Shown here piece after piece: positions 60,209-64,000 of a DNA stretch of 64,000 nucleotides (position 1 is the first letter of the stretch; every line of letters starts with the position of its first letter). The translations under genes were made by a program, and so were the position numbers. Source of the stretch: Cycas panzhihuaensis (lineage: Eukaryota > Cycadophyta); the NCBI GenBank assembly GCA_023213395.1, contig CM041465.1, positions 115,637,741 through 115,701,740 of the forward strand. The letters are read 5' to 3'. The notes beneath the pieces are model-generated. The model did not search any database. It worked only from the letters and a program-made list of their open reading frames with translations, and was not told the DNA's origin.

Positions 60209-60987
60209 AAGTCTACTCTACTAGGATATAGATGGATAGGTTATGGGATTAAAGAAGATAAACCCATTTATTGATGGGTAGTGCCATGAGAAGGACTAAG
60301 ATTCTATTGAATGTATATGGTAGAGGTTCCCTCATGCATATAAGGCATAACACAAGGAGAATGGGTTTCAATTTATAACATGGAAGGTGAGGGGAAAGGT
60401 TGAGAATGAACTAATTTATGATCTTCAACCTCATCTAAAGGGGGAGAGTGTGGCCTAATGAAGGAGGATGGGAAGGTAAGGGTGATTAGTTAACATCAAG
60501 AGTGACAAAAGGCTCAACCTATATAGACCTATATTCTTCACATAATAGATCAAATTGATGATGTTGAGGAGAGGATGTCATGGTATGAGTCTTTAGGTAG
60601 AAAGGATATTGATATCTGAGCATATGAAGAGAAGTAGAGACCCTAGTAAGAACTGACTTATAGTAAGATAAGGGGGCTTGAGTAGGAAGAGCTTATTCTT
60701 GTACAAAAGAAGAATTCATAAGAGAATCACCACTATAGAATTTATAGGGCTCAAGATACCCTTACTCCATAGGTACTTCATATAATTGAGTTGAATCTTT
60801 GGAAGGATAAACATAAGTATCTTGTATATGATGTTCTAAAGGGTCAACATAAGGAGATGAAATTTTATAAGTGGAGTGTGAGGGTTGAAGTTGAAAATTA
60901 GGTAAAAGACCTTGAAGTCTTAATGATCTTCTTTTGGGTAGGAGGTGTAGTTTCCATTACTTTAAACAAAGAAAGAAAATAGTAATT
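60209..60987 (-). pseudogene. gag of element A, N-terminal part, and leader
   Basis: The counterpart of 50390-51180 of C, continuing the A gag broken at 27800. It is AT-drifted with stops throughout. It is identified by its position between the end of B and the primer site of A. Confidence 0.6.
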
Positions 60988-61001
60988 CCCCAGTATGGTC
61001 A
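60988..61001 (-). other. Primer-binding site of element A
   Basis: CCCCAGTATGGTCA on the plus strand equals the site of C at 51183 over 13 bases. It stands just left of the 5' LTR of A. Confidence 0.75.
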
Positions 61002-62166
61002 TGAGAAAGATGGCATGTTTTGGTTGGATTAGGCTAAGTATCCCTTAATGATATCTTGTTTTCTCTATTTCAAGTCTAGATCAAGAGATAAAGAAGCCTA
61101 TGGAAACCTAAGGACCACCTTTACCAATTCCTAAGAAGGAGTGTCTATTTGTTTATGTTGTTTAGTTTGAATGTATATATGATAACAAAAGACTAGGATA
61201 TAAAGAAAAGTATTAGAATCCGCTAGTCTACATAAACAAGTAGAGGAGTTCTAAGTCTAGAATTATACTGATAATGTTTTTCTTTTTTTGTATCCTTCCT
61301 AGGGACTTCTTTCTTTATATTGTTTCAACATTTTAGGTTTATTATAATAAAGAAAATGGTTAAATAATGGAAGGTTTTATATGTTTTTAAAAAATGTAAA
61401 AGAAAGAGCAATAAAACAACAAGATTTAATTACCTTTTGAAAACAAATTTAAGAAAGTAAACTATGCATGCTACTTTTTTTTTTTTTTCTTTTAAAACAA
61501 ACAACATCAAAATAAAAGATACTATATCCTAGAGATACAAAACCAACTTCTTTTTTAACACAAAAGTAACAAGTATGAGATGCAAATAGTATGATGTATA
61601 ATATTACATGTAGCTTGATAGAAGGTAAAATAACATGCTATGCTTATGAAAAACTTTTTATTTTACGCATGTTATCTTGAACCTTAAGAATGATTTCATT
61701 AGAAATGATAGATTTCAAATATGATTTTAGTTACTAAATAAGAGTCAAAAAATTAATTTTATCAAGAAAACTTAAGTACAAATGGCTTAATCAATGCAAA
61801 AGAGTAGCCCAAGAGGGATAAAAACTTAATCACAAGTCTAAAAAATTATAAAAAAGTGATAATTAAAGATAAAATCAATAGAAAAAGAATGAAACGAGAG
61901 AATGTTTTAAGGAAAAAAGGTGATTTAAAATGATCATAAAGGTAAGATTTTGTTGCTATAGTTTTCACTCATAAGCAAGTAAAAACATAATAATACAATC
62001 ATCATCATCTAAGATAAATCATCCATAAAATCAATATCACATTTCACTAAAACATGGTCTAATACAATATAGAACAAGCTTTTAATTAATCAAGTCAAAT
62101 GTAAATAAAGTAGAAAACTTGTTAATGAATATGAAGATCAATTGAGGGCTAAGTTTTGGTGAAACA
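61002..62166 (-). repeat. 5' LTR of element A
   Basis: 1165 bp, starting TGAGAAAGATGG and ending TTGGTGAAACA. The last 430 bp match 6345-6772. It is followed by TGGTA (62167-62171), the expected right TSD; the left copy is not visible. It is less than half as long as the LTRs of B and C, so A belongs to another subfamily. Confidence 0.72.
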
Positions 62167-62678
62167 TGGTATATAAACTTATTCCAAAGGAGAACTTAAA
62201 GAAGTTTGATGACAAGAGCCTTAAGTGCATTTTCCTCAGATATGCACCTAGTTGCAAAGTATATAAGGTATTTGACATTAGTAGTAACCAAGCCTACACC
62301 ACTCATGATGTTATTTTTACTGAAGATACTCAGGACCTAGACATCTCAAGACTTTGGTATGTAGTAGAATATGATGTTCATACAACTCAAGTACCTCTTG
62401 CATCAATTATAGAGCCACCAATAGCTACATCCTTCTACATACTAGGTTCATCTTTAGCCTTAGTAGCTTTAATGACTACATCAGATCTAACCACCTCTAT
62501 ACCATATATTTCAGTTAATGATCTTCAGGTGGAAGCCACCAATATTCAACCACCTTTTAAGTGGTTTCAACATTTATTAAAGGATGCTCCTCCTCCTCCC
62601 ATAGCTTCCAAAAGACCATCAAAGATAAGACACTTCATAAATTTTGCCCTCATGGCATATGTCTTAGAAACTCTTTAG
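62167..62678 (+). pseudogene. copia 2 integrase C-terminal region and linker
   Basis: Open for 170 codons: KFDDKSLKCIFLRYAPSCK and YKVFDISSNQAYTTHDVIF match the copia integrase tail (KLD-KS-KCIFLGY...YR...). A Ser/Thr/Pro-rich linker and SKIRHFINFALMAYV lead to RT. The first codons come directly after the LTR end of A. Confidence 0.85.
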
Positions 62679-62689
62679 CCTTCCATATT

Positions 62690-63420
62690 TGAGAAGGTAG
62701 TTAAAGACTAAATGTAGAAAGCAACTATGGATGAAGAGATGGAAATTGATTGTAAACGACTCTATAAAAACAAATTCCATATAGATAGCACCATTAAGAA
62801 TTATAAAGTTTATCTTATTACAAAAGGTTTCAAATAGTAAGAAAGGATAGATTATGATAAGACCCTTACACCGGAAGTTAACATGATCACATTCTATTTG
62901 GTAATGTCACTAGTAGACCAATTTAACTGGCTAGTCTACCAAATAGACGTGAAGAGTATTTTCATTAATAAATAGCTCACAGAAGAGTTTTTCTTAAAGC
63001 AAACTCTTGGCTATGTTGTTCCAAGTAAAGAACACTTAGTTTATAAGCTCAAAAAAGACTTGTATGGACTAAAGTAGACACCATGTACCTAGTATGCAAA
63101 GATTGATGCCTTCCTCACTCAACATAGATTTCATCATTCACCCTTTCACCCAGACTTGTATATTTAGGTTACAGAGAACTTGATCAGCATCATTGTTCTT
63201 TATATAGATGATCTAGCAATCATAAGTAATAACATTAGAGAGATAACTTGGCTATAATCAGAATGAAAAGTAACTTTGAGATGATAGATCTTGGGTTGCT
63301 CTATTATTTCCTTAGAAGTGAAGTTTGGTAGGAACTAGACCACATCTTCCTATCTCAATCAAAATATGATAATGAACTCTTACAATAATTCAAGATGATA
63401 TATTACAAGATAACACTAAT
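62690..63420 (+). pseudogene. copia 2 reverse transcriptase
   Basis: Motifs are MDEEMEIDCK, ITKGFK, ERIDYDKTLTP, YQIDVKSIFIN (family: WQMDVKNAFLNG), KKDLYGLK and the catalytic YIDD near 63202-63213. At least eight stops, mostly TAG, and a shift near 63245 make it dead. Confidence 0.85.
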
Positions 63421-63489
63421 TTCCATAGAAAAATAAAGTGAGATAAACTTGGGTGAGTAATGAAAACTATTTGATCCCACCTTGTACTA

Positions 63490-64000
63490 ACAATTAGTTG
63501 GGAGTCTCATCTACCTCATCCATACTTGACTAGATAACTCTTATATAATTGAGATATGTTCTAGATATACGCCAAAGCCCAAAGGATCCTACTAGAAAGT
63601 CATAACTAGGATTATCAAATATATTCATAGTATATATCAATTTAGATTTAACTATAACTAAATTGAGTCTCTTATCTTGAAAGGATATATGGATGTTGAT
63701 TGAGTAGGTTTCTAAGACATTTACCATTCAACTTCAAGACACTATTTTGACATGAATTTATCTATAATCTCTTGGAGCTATAAGAAGTAGCCAAATGTTA
63801 CTCTTTTCTCTACTAAACTTGAATATAAAGTAACTATTCACACCACTATAGAGTTGATTTGACTTATAAGGAGTCTCATTGAGCTTAGACTTTAATAAAT
63901 TACTCCTACCACTCCTTACTGTAATAACTAGAGTGTGTTGAAGATGATAGAGAACCTAAGATTCCATACTAGAACCAAGCATATAGAGATAAAAGAGGTT
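63490..64000 (+). pseudogene. copia 2 RNase H
   Basis: The segment GSLIYLIHT (about 63500) and LILKGYMDVD (about 63670, catalytic Asp in YMDVD; family YSDADW) lead to FSTKLEYK and a final FHTRTKHIEI near 63960-63990. It continues off the window. Confidence 0.82.

Larger units (their letters stand above)
62167..64000 (+). mobile_element. Degraded copia element (copia 2), interrupted by A and cut by the window end
   Basis: Coding remnants on the plus strand run from integrase C-terminus through RT to RNase H. The left part is not adjacent in this window, as expected if A inserted here and copia 1 then inserted in A. It is distinct from copia 1: motifs such as YIDD and FHTRTKHIEI differ from YMDD and FHVHTKHIKI. 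Confidence 0.82.

Noticed and set aside
27796-60213. Tandem array of elements sharing LTRs instead of nesting
   Set aside because: The LTRs pair as 27801/57793 and 37375/51200, gag continues across each insertion, and C has a perfect TSD. Nesting explains the layout better, although B has no clear TSD.

Overview
This is plant nuclear DNA made almost wholly of nested, decayed LTR retrotransposons. The evidence is two LTR superfamilies (Ty1/copia and Ty3/gypsy of the Tat type), plant mobile domain (PMD) coding sequence inside the gypsy elements, 5-bp target-site duplications (TSDs), AT-rich composition and many TAG/TAA/TGA stops in once-coding frames. I see no intact host gene, tRNA, rRNA or CRISPR array. 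A large, repeat-rich angiosperm genome fits; the species cannot be read from the sequence.

The backbone is three related Tat-like gypsy elements, all on the minus strand, stacked inside one another. Element A, the oldest, runs from a 3' LTR ending at 6772 to a 5' LTR at 61002-62166. It lies in the integrase region of a copia element that continues off the right edge (62167-64000). Element B (27801-60208) sits in the gag of A. Element C (37375-53791, TSD CACCT) sits in the gag of B. Each reads from right to left: 5' LTR, tRNA primer site, gag, protease, RT, RNase H, integrase, an extra archaeal-type RNase H (aRH), an oppositely oriented PMD gene, and 3' LTR. B has lost RT, RNase H and integrase. 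In C the aRH lies on the far side of the PMD gene.

Later insertions decorate the stack. A copia-like element with 385-bp LTRs is at 7208-11500. A solo LTR is at 18556-21536 (TSD CATGT), inside the RT catalytic motif of A. A copia-related fragment is at about 22527-24980. A small non-autonomous copia element is at 54058-56853 (TSD GGTTT). At the left edge a degraded copia element (1 to about 5440, plus strand) carries a solo gypsy LTR in its own 3' LTR (4112-5158, TSD GAGGG).

The most notable feature is the antisense PMD gene. In all three Tat elements it has a TATA box, a TTCATTTTCA block about 26 nt downstream, a GT donor and a short second intron of about 100 bp. In C its first intron also carries a palindrome closely matching one in the LTRs of C. 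The elements look dead as protein-coding units, but this architecture is still readable in all three.
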